DNA of 64,000 bases, taken from positions 91,094,427-91,158,426 of the forward strand of contig NC_084472.1 in NCBI RefSeq assembly GCF_027409185.1. Reading direction: 5' to 3'. Source of the stretch: Cynocephalus volans (Eukaryota > Chordata > Mammalia > Dermoptera > Cynocephalidae). Under the pieces are notes generated by a model, which was given only the letters and a program-made list of their open reading frames with translations, searched no databases and was not told where the DNA came from. A program made the position numbers and the translations under genes. This document shows positions 43,110 to 53,149 of this stretch, in pieces; positions within the stretch are counted from its first letter, which is position 1; each line of letters starts with the position of its first letter.

Positions 43110-44640
43110 ATAGAGCAAACTAAACCAAAGCAAGCAGAAGGAAGAAAATGATAAAGATTAGAGTGGACGTAAGTGAAAGAAAGAATAGAAAAGCAAAAAC
43201 AAACAAACAAACAAACAAAAAACAATAAAAACATGTCATTTCTTTGAAAAGATTAATAAAATCAACAAACTTTTAGTGAGATTCACAAGGAAAAAGAGAG
43301 AGAAAACTCAAATTACTAAAATCCAGAATGAAAGAGGGGACATAATTATTGACTTTACAGAAACAAAAAATATCTATAATGGAATACTATGAACAATTGT
43401 ATGCCACAAATTAAATAACTCAGATGAAATGGACAAATTTTAGAAAGATACAAACTACTGAAACTAACTCAAGAATAAATGGATAACCTGAGCAGACCTA
43501 TAATAAGTTAAGAGATTAAACTGGTGATTTAAAAACTTTGACAAAGAAAATCACAAGCCCAGAGAGCTTCACTGGTAAATTCTACAAAATATTCAAAGAA
43601 TTAATACCAATTCTTCACAAACTTCCAAAACATAGATGAGGAGAAAACACTTCCCAACTCATTCTATAAAGCTAGTATCATTCTGGCACTAAAACCAAAG
43701 ATATCGCAAGAAAAGAAATTACACATTGATATCCCTTATAGACTCAAAAACCCTCAACAAAATATTAGCAAACTTAATCTAGCAACAAATAAAAGAGATT
43801 AGACACTATGACCAAGTGGAATTTTTTTACAGTAATGCAAGGTCAGTTTAACATCCAAAAATCAATCAGTTACATCATATTAACAGAATAAAGGACAAAT
43901 CGTGATGGTCATCTCAATAAATGCAGAAAAAGCAATTGACAAAATCCAAAACCTTTTCACAATAAAAATGCTTCACAAACTACCCATAGGAGGCAACTTT
44001 CTCAACTTGATAAAAAACATGGGAGGCAATGTTCTCAACTTGATAAAAATCATCTATGTAAAGCCCACAGCTAATCATATTTGATGGAGCCAGATTGAAT
44101 GGTTTCTCCCTAAGATCAAGAAGACAAGGATGCCTGCTCTAGCTATTAGGCCTCATGGCCAGCTTAACATCAGCACAGCCATGATAAGCAACTTCACACC
44201 CTCTTCTCCCTTGACCCTGCCTATCTATTGTTAAGCAAATTTCCACCTGCTACCCCCTTGCTTTCTGAGAAAAATTGGAATTTGTGCAAAACATATTCTT
44301 ATGCAAAAATGACCACCCAACTCCCTTACTCATTCAAACCTTATAAAACCGTTTTAGTCTGTAGAGACAGGAGCTGATCTGACTTGGTCTTCCCTCCACA
44401 CTGGTAGAATAAAGCTTTATGGCTGAAATAGCCTCTGGCTCAGGTCTCCCTCTTCTCTGTCTCACCGAACCTAACACTAGCCAGTTCTATTCAACATTGT
44501 ATTAGATTTTATAACCAGGGCAATTATAAAAGAAAAAAAAAAGGCATCTGGGTTGTAAATGAAGAATCAAAACTACCTCCATTCACAGATGACATGATCG
44601 TTTACACAAAAAATCTTAAGGAATCCACAAAACCCCACTA
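43110..44640 (+). mobile_element. Old L1 ORF2, sense, split by an LTR
   Basis: AAGCAAGCAGAAGGAAGAAA, AGAAAAAGCAATTGACAAAA and TTTGATGGAGCCAGATTGAA, then after the LTR TTCTATTCAACATTGTATTA and CACAGATGACATGATCGTTT. Frames are broken. A local duplication of a GGAGGCAA...CTCAACTTGATAAAAA unit lies at 43987-44050. Confidence 0.88.
44141..44478 (+). mobile_element. Solo ERV class I-like LTR inside the L1
   Basis: AACCTTATAAAACCGTTTTA (TATA region) and TAGAATAAAGCTTTATGGC (poly(A) region) are followed by a short U5. L1 sequence flanks both sides; CTAGC lies next to each edge and may be the target duplication. Confidence 0.75.
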
Positions 44641-44642
44641 GA

Positions 44643-44795
44643 GCCAATTAACCAGGCACTTACTCTGTGAGCAGGTACCAGTCCTCTCGTTATTTTATAG
44701 ATGTGAAAACTGAGGCAAATAGAGGTTAAAAATTAGAAGAGACAGTAAGAAGGAAACTAGAAAATCAAATCCTGGCTCCTGAGTCTATGCTTTTC
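44643..44795 (+). mobile_element. MIR SINE relic
   Basis: CCAGGCACTTACTCTGTGAG, TTTATAGATGTGAAAACTGA and GGCAAATAGAGGTTAA are in MIR order. Confidence 0.7.
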
Positions 44796-44811
44796 TCCCC
44801 TACGGGAGGGG

Positions 44812-44965
44812 TTATCAGATGATGGCTTCTGAACCAAATCTGGCCTGCTGTCTGATTTTGCAAATAAAATTTTATTGGAACACAGCCATAACCATTCATT
44901 ACATACTGTCTACGACCACTTTTGTGCTACAACAGCAGGCAGAGTTGAGTAGTTGTAAGATAGGA
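44812..44965 (+). mobile_element. hAT-type DNA transposon fragment
   Basis: CCAAATCTGGCCTGCTGTCT, AAATAAAATTTTATTGGAAC, ACAGCCATAACCATTCATTA and GGCAGAGTTGAGTAGTTG belong to a common non-autonomous hAT element. Confidence 0.75.
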
Positions 44966-45487
44966 GGTGCTCAGTTTCCCTGGGTTCTGATTTCAGGACA
45001 CATCTCTGGGTTTCAAGCCACTCCCCGAGGTCTCAGGCCCCCTGTTGATAGTTGGACCAATTTTGGGCACCAATGCAGGGAAATTGAGGCCTTGGGGACT
45101 GACTTATGCAACTCCAGTGGCTGGGCATGCTCAGTAGACAGGGGTTATATAACCCTAATAGCCGAGCATGTTCTGTAAAGTGGAATGTATGATCATTAGA
45201 TAGCATGACTATGTATTAGTAGCAAAACTGTGAAAGTGGAATCCCAGAGGGCAGGGCTATTGCTCACTTTCCTGAAGCCAGCCCACACTTCACTGGCTGG
45301 GGTGTGTATATCGTTTTGTATCAAATCTGCATTTAGCAGGTTGCCATTCACCTTGGGGCCAGCCCACTCTTTGTCTGTAAACGTTTATTTCTTACTTTTG
45401 TATTAAACTTGCTGCGGTTGTTGCTCACTTTCCTGGGGCCAACCCGAACTTGGCTGGCTGAGGTGCTTTCTTTTGTATCAAAATTGC

Positions 45488-46125
45488 GTGGGACTGCAAA
45501 ATGGTGCAGCCTCTATGGAAAATGGTATGGAGGTTCCTCAAACAATTGCAGATAGATCTACCATACGACCCAGCTATCCCACTGTTGGGAATATACCCAG
45601 AGGAATGGAAATCATCAAGTCGAAGGTATACCTGTTCCCCAATGTTCATCGCAGCACTCTTCACAATAGCCAAGAGTTGGAACCAGCCCAAATGTCCATC
45701 ATCGGATGAGTGGATACGGAAAATGTGGTACATCTACACAATGGAATACTACTCAGCTATAAAAACGAATGAAATACTGCCATTTGCAACAACATGGATG
45801 GACCTTGAGAGAATTATATTAAGTGAAACAAGTCAGGCACAGAAAGAGAAATACCACATGTTCTCACTTATTGGTGGGAGCTAAAAATTAATATATAAAT
45901 TCACACACTCACACACACACACAAAAAAAAAACGGGGGGGGGGGAAGAAGATATAACAACCACAATTACTTGAAGTTGATACAACAAGCAAACAGAGCGG
46001 ACATTGTTGGGGGGAGGGGGGAGAGGGGAAGAGAGGGAGGTTTTGGTGATGGGGAGCAATAATCAGCCACAATGTATATCAACAAAATAAAATTTAAAAA
46101 GAAAATAAAAATAAAAATAAAACGG
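45488..46125 (+). mobile_element. Young 5'-truncated L1, copy 3
   Basis: Starts in ORF2 at [16 protein letters not shown] and is open to the stop at 45882-45884, followed by the same (CA)n, G-run and purine-rich 3'UTR. It lies inside the LTR. CAAAATTGC before it (45479-45487) and AAAAATTGCC after it (46148) are likely the target duplication. Confidence 0.92.
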
Positions 46126-46147
46126 ATTTGGATAAACAACAACAACA

Positions 46148-46288
46148 AAAAATTGCCTTCAGGGGCCAGCCCCGTGGCGCACTCGGGAGAGTGCAGCGCT
46201 TGGGAGCACAGCGGTGCTCCCGCCGCAGGTTCGGATCCTATATAGGACTGGCCGGTGCACTCACTGGCTGAGTGCCGGTCACGAAAAA

Positions 46289-46326
<38 letters not shown>

Positions 46327-46331
46327 GCCTT
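46148..46331 (+). mobile_element. tRNA-derived SINE, second subtype, with target-site duplications
   Basis: GGGGCCAGCCCCGTGGCGCA, CTCGGGAGAGTGC and GGTTCGGATCC (B-box position) are followed by a second half with GGCCGGTGCACTCACTGGCT, GAGTGCCGGTCACGAAAAAG and a (CA)n tail at 46290-46319. AAAAATTGCCTT flanks it at 46148-46159 and 46320-46331. Confidence 0.88.
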
Positions 46332-46700
46332 AGGCAAGCAGCTGCTCACTCTCTTTAGCCAGCCTGCACTCCATTCTAAACTTTAAGTGTGTATTTCTTA
46401 CTTTTATATTAAACATGGGGTGGGGCCCTGCTGGGTTTCCGGAGCTAGGCTGCGCTCTCTCTCCCTGAAATCTGTATCTCTTATTCATTATATTAAACCT
46501 GTTCTCACTTTCTACTGTGACTGCTCTTGAGTTCTTTCCTGTGGCAGAGTCAAGAACCTGGTAAGAGGATGGGGTGGGTTGAGCCCTGATGTCTGGCCTC
46601 CCCAGACCTCCTCCAGCATCAGTTGAAACAGAGACCCAAAGGCTCACAAAGCCTAAATATTTTCTATCTGGTGCTTTTCCAGAGAAGTGTACTGATCCCA

Positions 46701-47499
46701 GCACTGTGCTATACTGACTGTCGTCGTGATAATACACGCATCATGGCTACTATGTGATAATAACGTAAGTGATTATAAGTAGCTAGAAGAGTGTCTAGCA
46801 CACACACAGATATTCAATAAATGGTAACAGTTGTTGTTGCTTTCAAGGTTACATGATAAACAAAATATAGTTCCTTTCCTTAGCAGTCTGCCCATTAGCA
46901 ATTCATTGTACCCTAAATTATTTATTTTGATGATAGAGATTAGGTCACACCCATTCGTCTGCCTTCCTTTCTCATTTTGGGGCCTCCTTTGAGCACATTC
47001 CCTTCCTTTCCATCACTAACATACAAGAAATGTCTGGAGAACAGTGGACACTTATCATGGAAAAGAGGCTGTATTTCTTTATCTGCAAGGGATGATGTAA
47101 TGATCCATGCTATAAGCAGAAGAAAGGAGAAGCCAGTTTCCAGAGAACAAGAGTCTGGTTTGGGGCACTGCCCGTGACCTGATCAGAATAAGATTGCAGT
47201 CTGAGTTCCCATCCCAACAAAGCAGAGAGAAAAATCCAATTTAAAACTAGCTTTGACTAGACTGTGCTGCAAAACAGAAGATGATATTGGGCTAAATCAT
47301 TTAAACTTCTATTCAGAACATAGGGAGTGTGTGGGACATTCACTTTCACCTGGTAATATGACTTCAGCAGCTCTGTACTCCTCTTGCTTCCAGCCTCCCA
47401 CTTAACAGCCAGAGAAAACTGCCAGCACCTCCAGATCCCGCCTGGAGCGCACCTGCTACAGCACAGGAGCTTATTTTTGGAGGCAAAGATGCTCTCTGT
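46701..47499. other. Intergenic; short MIR-like tail near 46745-46830
   Basis: GTGTCTAGCACACACACAGATATTCAATAAATGG fits a MIR or L2 end in two parts. The rest is not recognised. Confidence 0.5.
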
Positions 47500-48060
47500 A
47501 ATAGTTCACTTCTGTTACCGGACTCAGTGGGTCTGTTTCTCAGTGAGTGCAATGAATGAATGCAACCAAGACCAGAAGTCTAGATAGGAAGGTTTATTAC
47601 TTGTTACAAACAAGGAGACATTGGGAATTGTTCCTAAAGCAACAATGTCTCTCTGAAAGGAGGCTTACAGCTTCTTTTATTGAGGGTGAACACGAACATG
47701 TATGAGCTTTATTGAAGGCATCTCATGTAGAGATGGGCACCTGCCAGTGCAGGCACAGTTAGTTCATCACTGTCCTTGCTTATACATCCTATGTTATGCT
47801 AATTAGTAATGATGTCACCCCTGGGTGGAGAATTTGGTATTGTAATGGAAAAGTTCACTCTAAGTTCAGAATTTTAGCACCAAAACTTGGTGCATCCAAT
47901 GCAACTGGTTTCTGCTGGTTCTGTGGTCATCAGCTCCCTTCTCAACTCCCTGGAACTGGCTGATCTTATGATTAGCCCTGATCAGTCTCCTCTTACCCTG
48001 ATCCTTTCGCTAATACTAACAAAACGCTTGTCCAGCTCACTTGAGGGTTGTCAGAGGTGC
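47500..48060 (-). mobile_element. Probable ERV LTR, minus orientation
   Basis: CCGGACTCAGTGGGTCTGTT and AGATAGGAAGGTTTATTACT look like the minus-strand R and U5 side of an LTR. Ends uncertain. Confidence 0.45.
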
Positions 48061-48879
48061 ACAGATGGAACTCTTTTTTTCAGGGGTAATGCCTTTCCAT
48101 TTGTTTTCCTTCATGAAGTTTTTTCCAGGCTCTTCCACTGAGCCAGCCCTGCCTCACCCTGCCCTGCCCTCTACAGTGCCTGTGGCGCTCCAGGATTGCA
48201 GGTGGTCTAGGCAGGGTCTCTAATCACACAGGTCTGTCTCCAGGTGGCGTGAAGTCCTTATGGGTTATCAGCCATATCCCCCAGTAGTTGGTCAAATTGA
48301 GAAAGAGAAATAAAGTATTTTAATATTTTCTTTATTACTCTATTTGTTAGCCTGTTTTTCCATTTTCAATTTATTTTTACACATATTTGGTACCTACTAT
48401 GTGCATGGCACAGAGCTAAGTTCTGGAAGGGAAACAATAATGACGGAAAGCACTGCTTTTGTTCCCGATAAACATTATTATCTAGTGAGAAAGTGGCTAC
48501 AAGAACAAAAAGAAATTCACAAATAATTGTAATACAAAGCAGAATCACAATGCTCCCAATCCATCCACAAAAGCTTACCTGGGTTTTCCAAGGGCATCTA
48601 GCTCGGGTGTGGGGTGTTACTAGAATGTAGGTTCATCATTCATTCATTCACTCATTCTTTCAACAAATATTTGTTGATCCCTTCTTCTGTGCTGTCACTG
48701 TTCTGGGTGTGTGTTATGTATTAACTGATGTAAACATTAGTATACTTTTTCAATTTACCCTTGACTCCTCTATATAGATAGGTTTGTGAAAAATGAGAAC
48801 ACATCAGTAGGAAGTTGTGTCTTAACTGACATTTTAGGTTTTCTATAGAATTACAATGCAATTCTTCATGGATTTTCAG
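48061..48879. other. Intergenic; MIR/L2 relics at 48360-48490 and 48635-48720
   Basis: GGTACCTACTATGTGCATGG and CATTCATTCATTCACTCATT / TTCAACAAATATTTGTTGAT are typical ends of these families. Confidence 0.55.
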
Positions 48880-49815
48880 GATGATTTCCAAACTCCTTAG
48901 GATTAAATACAAAATATTTTATAGTCTGTTTGTGGATTCCAGAAAATAATCAGGCTTTCTGAGCATCGTTGGCATAGTGAGAGATGAGAAAAGATGTTCT
49001 CAGCAAAACATCTTTCTCCCTCAACCCTATGCCATATTCCCTACACAATTTTAATGTTACACAGTATTACACAATATATGTCTATGTCCCCAAATCTTTT
49101 GAAGCCATATCCCCATCTTCTTACACACTGCCCTCCATCACTCACACCTGTTATCTCCCACCTGGAATGTTGCAATATCGTCCCAACAGGTTTCTCAGTT
49201 TCTCATACCATACACCTCTGTTACATGTTTCACAATCTTGCCTTTGTCATCGAAATGCAAGAATTATGTTCCCCCTCATTTATAATTCTGCATGGACCTT
49301 CACGATCATTTCTGCATGTCTTAGTGTGACACATAAGACATTCACAGTCATTCTCTGCTCATCTCTTTAGCCTCTGTTCCCATCAAGCCCTCTCACTTGC
49401 ATTTGATGCCCCAGCCAAGTCAAATCTCCTTGTCCTTTAAAAGTGTCACAATGCTTCAATCTCTGGAGCTTAGCAACTGTCATTTCTTCTGCCTATCATC
49501 CCTTTTACCATATTCGAAACCATATTTACAGCCATTTACAACCATATTTTAAAACTGGGTCAAATGTCACCTCCTCCGTGAAGCCCTCCCAGGCTCTCTC
49601 AGGATGACTCCCCAGTCTGTGCTACATTGCTGCCTGGTATGTGCCTCTGTTTAGAGCTTATCATATTGCTGTGTAGTCAGAGGCTTGCTTGTGTGTGCCC
49701 CACTAATCCTGAACTCATTGTGGACGAGGGCTTGTGTGTCCTGTGCCATCCATTCCCAGCACTTAACACTTTGTTTGGCTCCCTATGAACACTGTATAAA
49801 TGTTTGCTGATTATT
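48880..49815 (+). mobile_element. L2 LINE, 3' third
   Basis: CTCCCACCTGGAATGTTGCA, CAAATGTCACCTCCTCCGTG, AAGCCCTCCCAGGCTCTCTC, ACTCATTGTGGACGAGGGCT, CATTCCCAGCACTTAACACT and TATAAATGTTTGCTGA run in L2 order over more than 600 nt. The 128-codon frame at 48984-49370 is part of it. Confidence 0.85.
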
Positions 49816-50279
49816 ACGTACAAAAATTCACACACACACAAAAATCTGTGGCATCAGATATTAATGCAGCGAGAACAATAAGACCTTGACTATTTTGTAG
49901 AGTCCAGTGATGGATATATATATGTTTTAATTAGCCTTATTTTAGCTTCAGTCTTGCCACAGCTCTGAGAGCCAGGGGAAAACAACATACCTTGAATTTC
50001 TATTTACTCTATTTGTTTTATCTATTGAAGTAGGCATGTACATGCTCCAGAGAATAATGGAAATATAAAATTAGAGTTACCTTCAGCCAGCTCATAGGAA
50101 GCTAAATATCAGCCAGGCAATTTCGTGAGATGAAATCACCTCTTGTATAAATTCATATGGCCCTTGATTTAGTGGCTTCTTGAAATTCCTTTGACACTCC
50201 ATACACTAGACATGTGCACCAACTCTCGTCCTTTTATCTTATCTCAGACAATATTGCTTTAATTACTTCTTGAGGGGCA
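49816..50279. other. Intergenic, nothing recognised
   Basis: AT-rich. No exon or repeat signature. Confidence 0.5.
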
Positions 50280-50475
50280 TTGTCCAATAGAACTTTCTGC
50301 AATGGTGGAAATTCATTCAGCTATGCAGTCCAATGTAGTGGTCTCTAGTCTCATGTGGCTCTTGAGCACTTGTGACTAATACAATTTAAAGAACAGACTT
50401 TCAGTTAAATTAAATTTTAAATTTTAGTTTAAATGGCTCTATGTGGCTGGTGGCAATGGTATAGAATAGCATAGC
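50280..50475 (+). mobile_element. hAT-Charlie-type non-autonomous element
   Basis: TTGTCCAATAGAACTTTCTG, CTCATGTGGCTCTTGAGCAC, TTAAATTTTAAATTTTAGTT and CTATGTGGCTGGTGGCAATG fit a common MER-class DNA transposon. Confidence 0.75.
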
Positions 50476-52456
50476 TCTAAAGAGTTATGAATATTATGCC
50501 ATCTTGTCTATGTATTTTAGACTTCACTGACTGCAGATGCTTGCAATTCAGTGAACCGGACCCTGCAAATTAAAGCTGCTTTTGACTGGAGGTGTCCTGT
50601 GATTAAGTGTATTTATTGTAGCTAAGGCTGCATTCAGACTTTAAGAGGCACTGAAACCCTCATGGTGACAATCCTTCTGCCACTTCCTGCCCCCAGGCTG
50701 CATATAATTAAAGGTATATATAAATGTAAATTTTATATAAATTAAAATTTTAATTTTATATATACGCACACATACACAAACATAAATTTAACAACATCCT
50801 ATAAAGTGTAATAAAGTCCTGTAAAGCTCTAGATTTTTCTCATGATTTAGTTTTTTCCACTTTAATGTATTTTAAAGTCATCAAATATAAAATTCCTTAA
50901 TAATCAAATGCCCTTTCTTTGCTGGCACTCAAAGTACCTGTGCCTGCTTGCTAAGCTAGAACTGATATCACTCAAGGTAGAACAGAAAGCTGTGGGGTGA
51001 AATTTGAGGGATAGGGAAAGACTCCCATCTCGCAATGCCTCTGGGGTTAGGGATGGGGAGAGGGAAAGGTTATGACAGCAGAGGTTCTGATTAAAACGTA
51101 AGTGATTTCTAGAGAGGCTAATATAAATGTCCATTTATCATCCCTCAGACTCCCCAAACTCCAGGGAACCATAGTTGTTCTCTCAAGTGGATTTTTTTTT
51201 TTTCTGCAAAAACTGTTTTGGAAAAGATTCTACATAGAAGCCTGCCATAAAAATGAGATGAAAATGAGTCTACTAAGTAGGGATGGAAGGCGGCTTCTGC
51301 GCCATGCACATTCCCTGGAATGGTGGCCCTCTGAGAAACCCTCTGAGAAACCTTGGGGTGCTTAGGAAATAAACTCCAAAGCAATGAAATTCAATACTTG
51401 TAGGAAACTAAATCTGGAAAGGTCACTAAGCCAGCTAGTGGCAGGGCTTGGTTTAGAACTGAGTACTTGTGGTTTATCACTAAGTGGTCTTTCCCCTGTC
51501 CCCAAGATTTCAGCACTGTAGAGTTCCAGCCCTGACAATGGCCTGGACAGTCCCCAGCAGGGCCTGAGGAACACCCTGGATAGGGCAGCTTGAGATGTTA
51601 GGAAGAAAGAAAGAAGAGTTTAGTGGTGTTCGGATCTCACCATAAAGCACAGCTTTAAGTCTGGATAAGATGTGTCAGGGACCAGGGCATCGTACTCCAA
51701 CGTGACCCTGTTGGGGGTGAGGATGGGTAGAGGGGGCAGAAAAAGAGGGTAGAAAGAAAAACTTCATTACACAATTGAACTATGTTCTGTGCAAATATCC
51801 AAAACATGTTTTAAAATATTTAAAACTGTTGTAAACAAATCTTAGTTTTTCATCATAGTCCTAGAATATCCATTTGACAAAGCTTATGTTCCATGGACTC
51901 CAGTTTACAGTTGGACACATCCTGTCCCTCATCTCACCCCAGCCCCAGTGTATTAGTTCTACATAAAAATAATTTTTCACTTTAGACTACAGGCCAGGTT
52001 CCCCAGACACAGACTCTAAGTTGGATGCACTTGCAACAGAGCCCTTGCCAATCCAGTGGGGCACTGTGGGGCTGGGATGTGCCAGCCCAGTTGTCCCAAG
52101 CTGAAGCAGGAGAGCTAGACTATTGCTCACCCCTGGCAAAAGAAGGAGGCATAAACTTGGCCCAATCCTATCTACTGAGGACAATTCCTAAAGAGAAACT
52201 CAGCTATGAGCCGTCATCAGTCACCACTACCAGCGGCTGGGGGAGATTATTACCTCCGTTTTGAGGGGGCATGTGTGGAGTGCACCACAGCATCCACCAT
52301 TCAGCCTCGTATGCCCCTGTAGTTTATCAAGGTACAATAATAGACTCCATAACAGGACCAGTTGTTAGCAGTGGAAGACATCTGGAGATATCTAGCTCAA
52401 CCCACTCTCTTAACAAAGAAGACAAGGATCAGAAGAAAGAAGTGTGCTTGGATATA
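50476..52456. other. Intergenic; MIR near 51395-51500
   Basis: A TATATAAATTAAAATTTTAA palindromic AT tract lies at 50714-50765. CTGGAAAGGTCACTAAGCCA, GCTAGTGGCAGGGCTTGG mark a MIR. The rest is not recognised. Confidence 0.5.
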
Positions 52457-52647
52457 CCAGTGGTTGTCAGACTTTCTTTTCCATCAGAATCATCTGGAGG
52501 GCTTGTTAACCCAGAGATTACTGGACTCCATCCCTGGAGCTTTTGACTGGATAGGTTTGAGGTGGCCATTGGGAGAATGTGCATTTCTAGCAACTTTCCA
52601 GGTGATGCTGGTGCCACTGGTTCAGGAACCACACTCTGAGAACCACT
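52457..52647 (-). mobile_element. hAT-Charlie-type non-autonomous element
   Basis: CAGTGGTTGTCAGACTTTCT, ATCATCTGGAGGGCTTGTTA, ATGTGCATTTCTAGCAACTT, CCAGGTGATGCTGGTGCCAC and TGAGAACCACTGG form a complete short element with the expected end symmetry. Confidence 0.85.
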
Positions 52648-52789
52648 GGGGTAGGTGGTGACTGCTGGGAAGACATCCTCAAGGAAGGAATAGCATAGGT
52701 GACATTACTGTGATGGAGAAAAAGAGCAAAGCACATGAGACAGTCCTCAAATATCGTAGTGCCAGTCCTCTTGCTGTAGAATCAGTGTG

Positions 52790-52990
52790 GGAGGAAGTAA
52801 AGTGTGCTGACTCAGGAGCCTGACTTTCTGGATCCAGATCTCGGCTCTACGGTTTGCTAACTGCATCAGCCTGGGCAACTTACCGAACCATTCTATGACT
52901 CAGTTTCCATAAAATGGGCATGATGATGTCAAGGTGCAGATTAAACGAGTCTTATACCATACATTTATGAGAGTGCTTGGTATATTTTAA
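52790..52990 (+). mobile_element. MIR SINE relic
   Basis: TCAGGAGCCTGACTTTCTGG, TCTCGGCTCTACGGTTTGCT, CTGGGCAACTTACCGAACCA and CTCAGTTTCCATAAAATGGG are a near-complete MIR. Confidence 0.85.
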
Positions 52991-53149
52991 GTATGCAAAG
53001 TGTCTTATTAGAGGTAAATCAGCCGCTCTTTGTGTTCTCTGATGATAAAGAAAGAACTGATAATAACCAAATATCAGTGAAGAGAGAAAAACAGTTGTGC
53101 TTTTGGTAGTTCAGGGAAAGGGCTGCCATGTATTTTTGGACAAAATTTG

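Larger units (their letters stand above)
45090..46700 (+). mobile_element. ERV LTR with repeated U5-like units, split by L1 and SINE insertions
   Basis: Units with TGCTCACTTTCCTGGGGCCA-like starts recur at about 45256, 45338 (diverged), 45419 and 46338. Two of them end in TTCTTACTTTTGTATTAAAC or its ATATTAAAC variant (45388-45408, 46392-46412), and a further TATTAAACC lies at 46490. The tail GAGTTCTTTCCTGTGGCAGA resembles an LTR end followed by a primer-binding region. No viral gene is seen. Confidence 0.6.

Noticed and set aside
48984..49370. A 128-codon plus-strand gene
   Set aside because: It lies in a recognisable L2 LINE 3' region.
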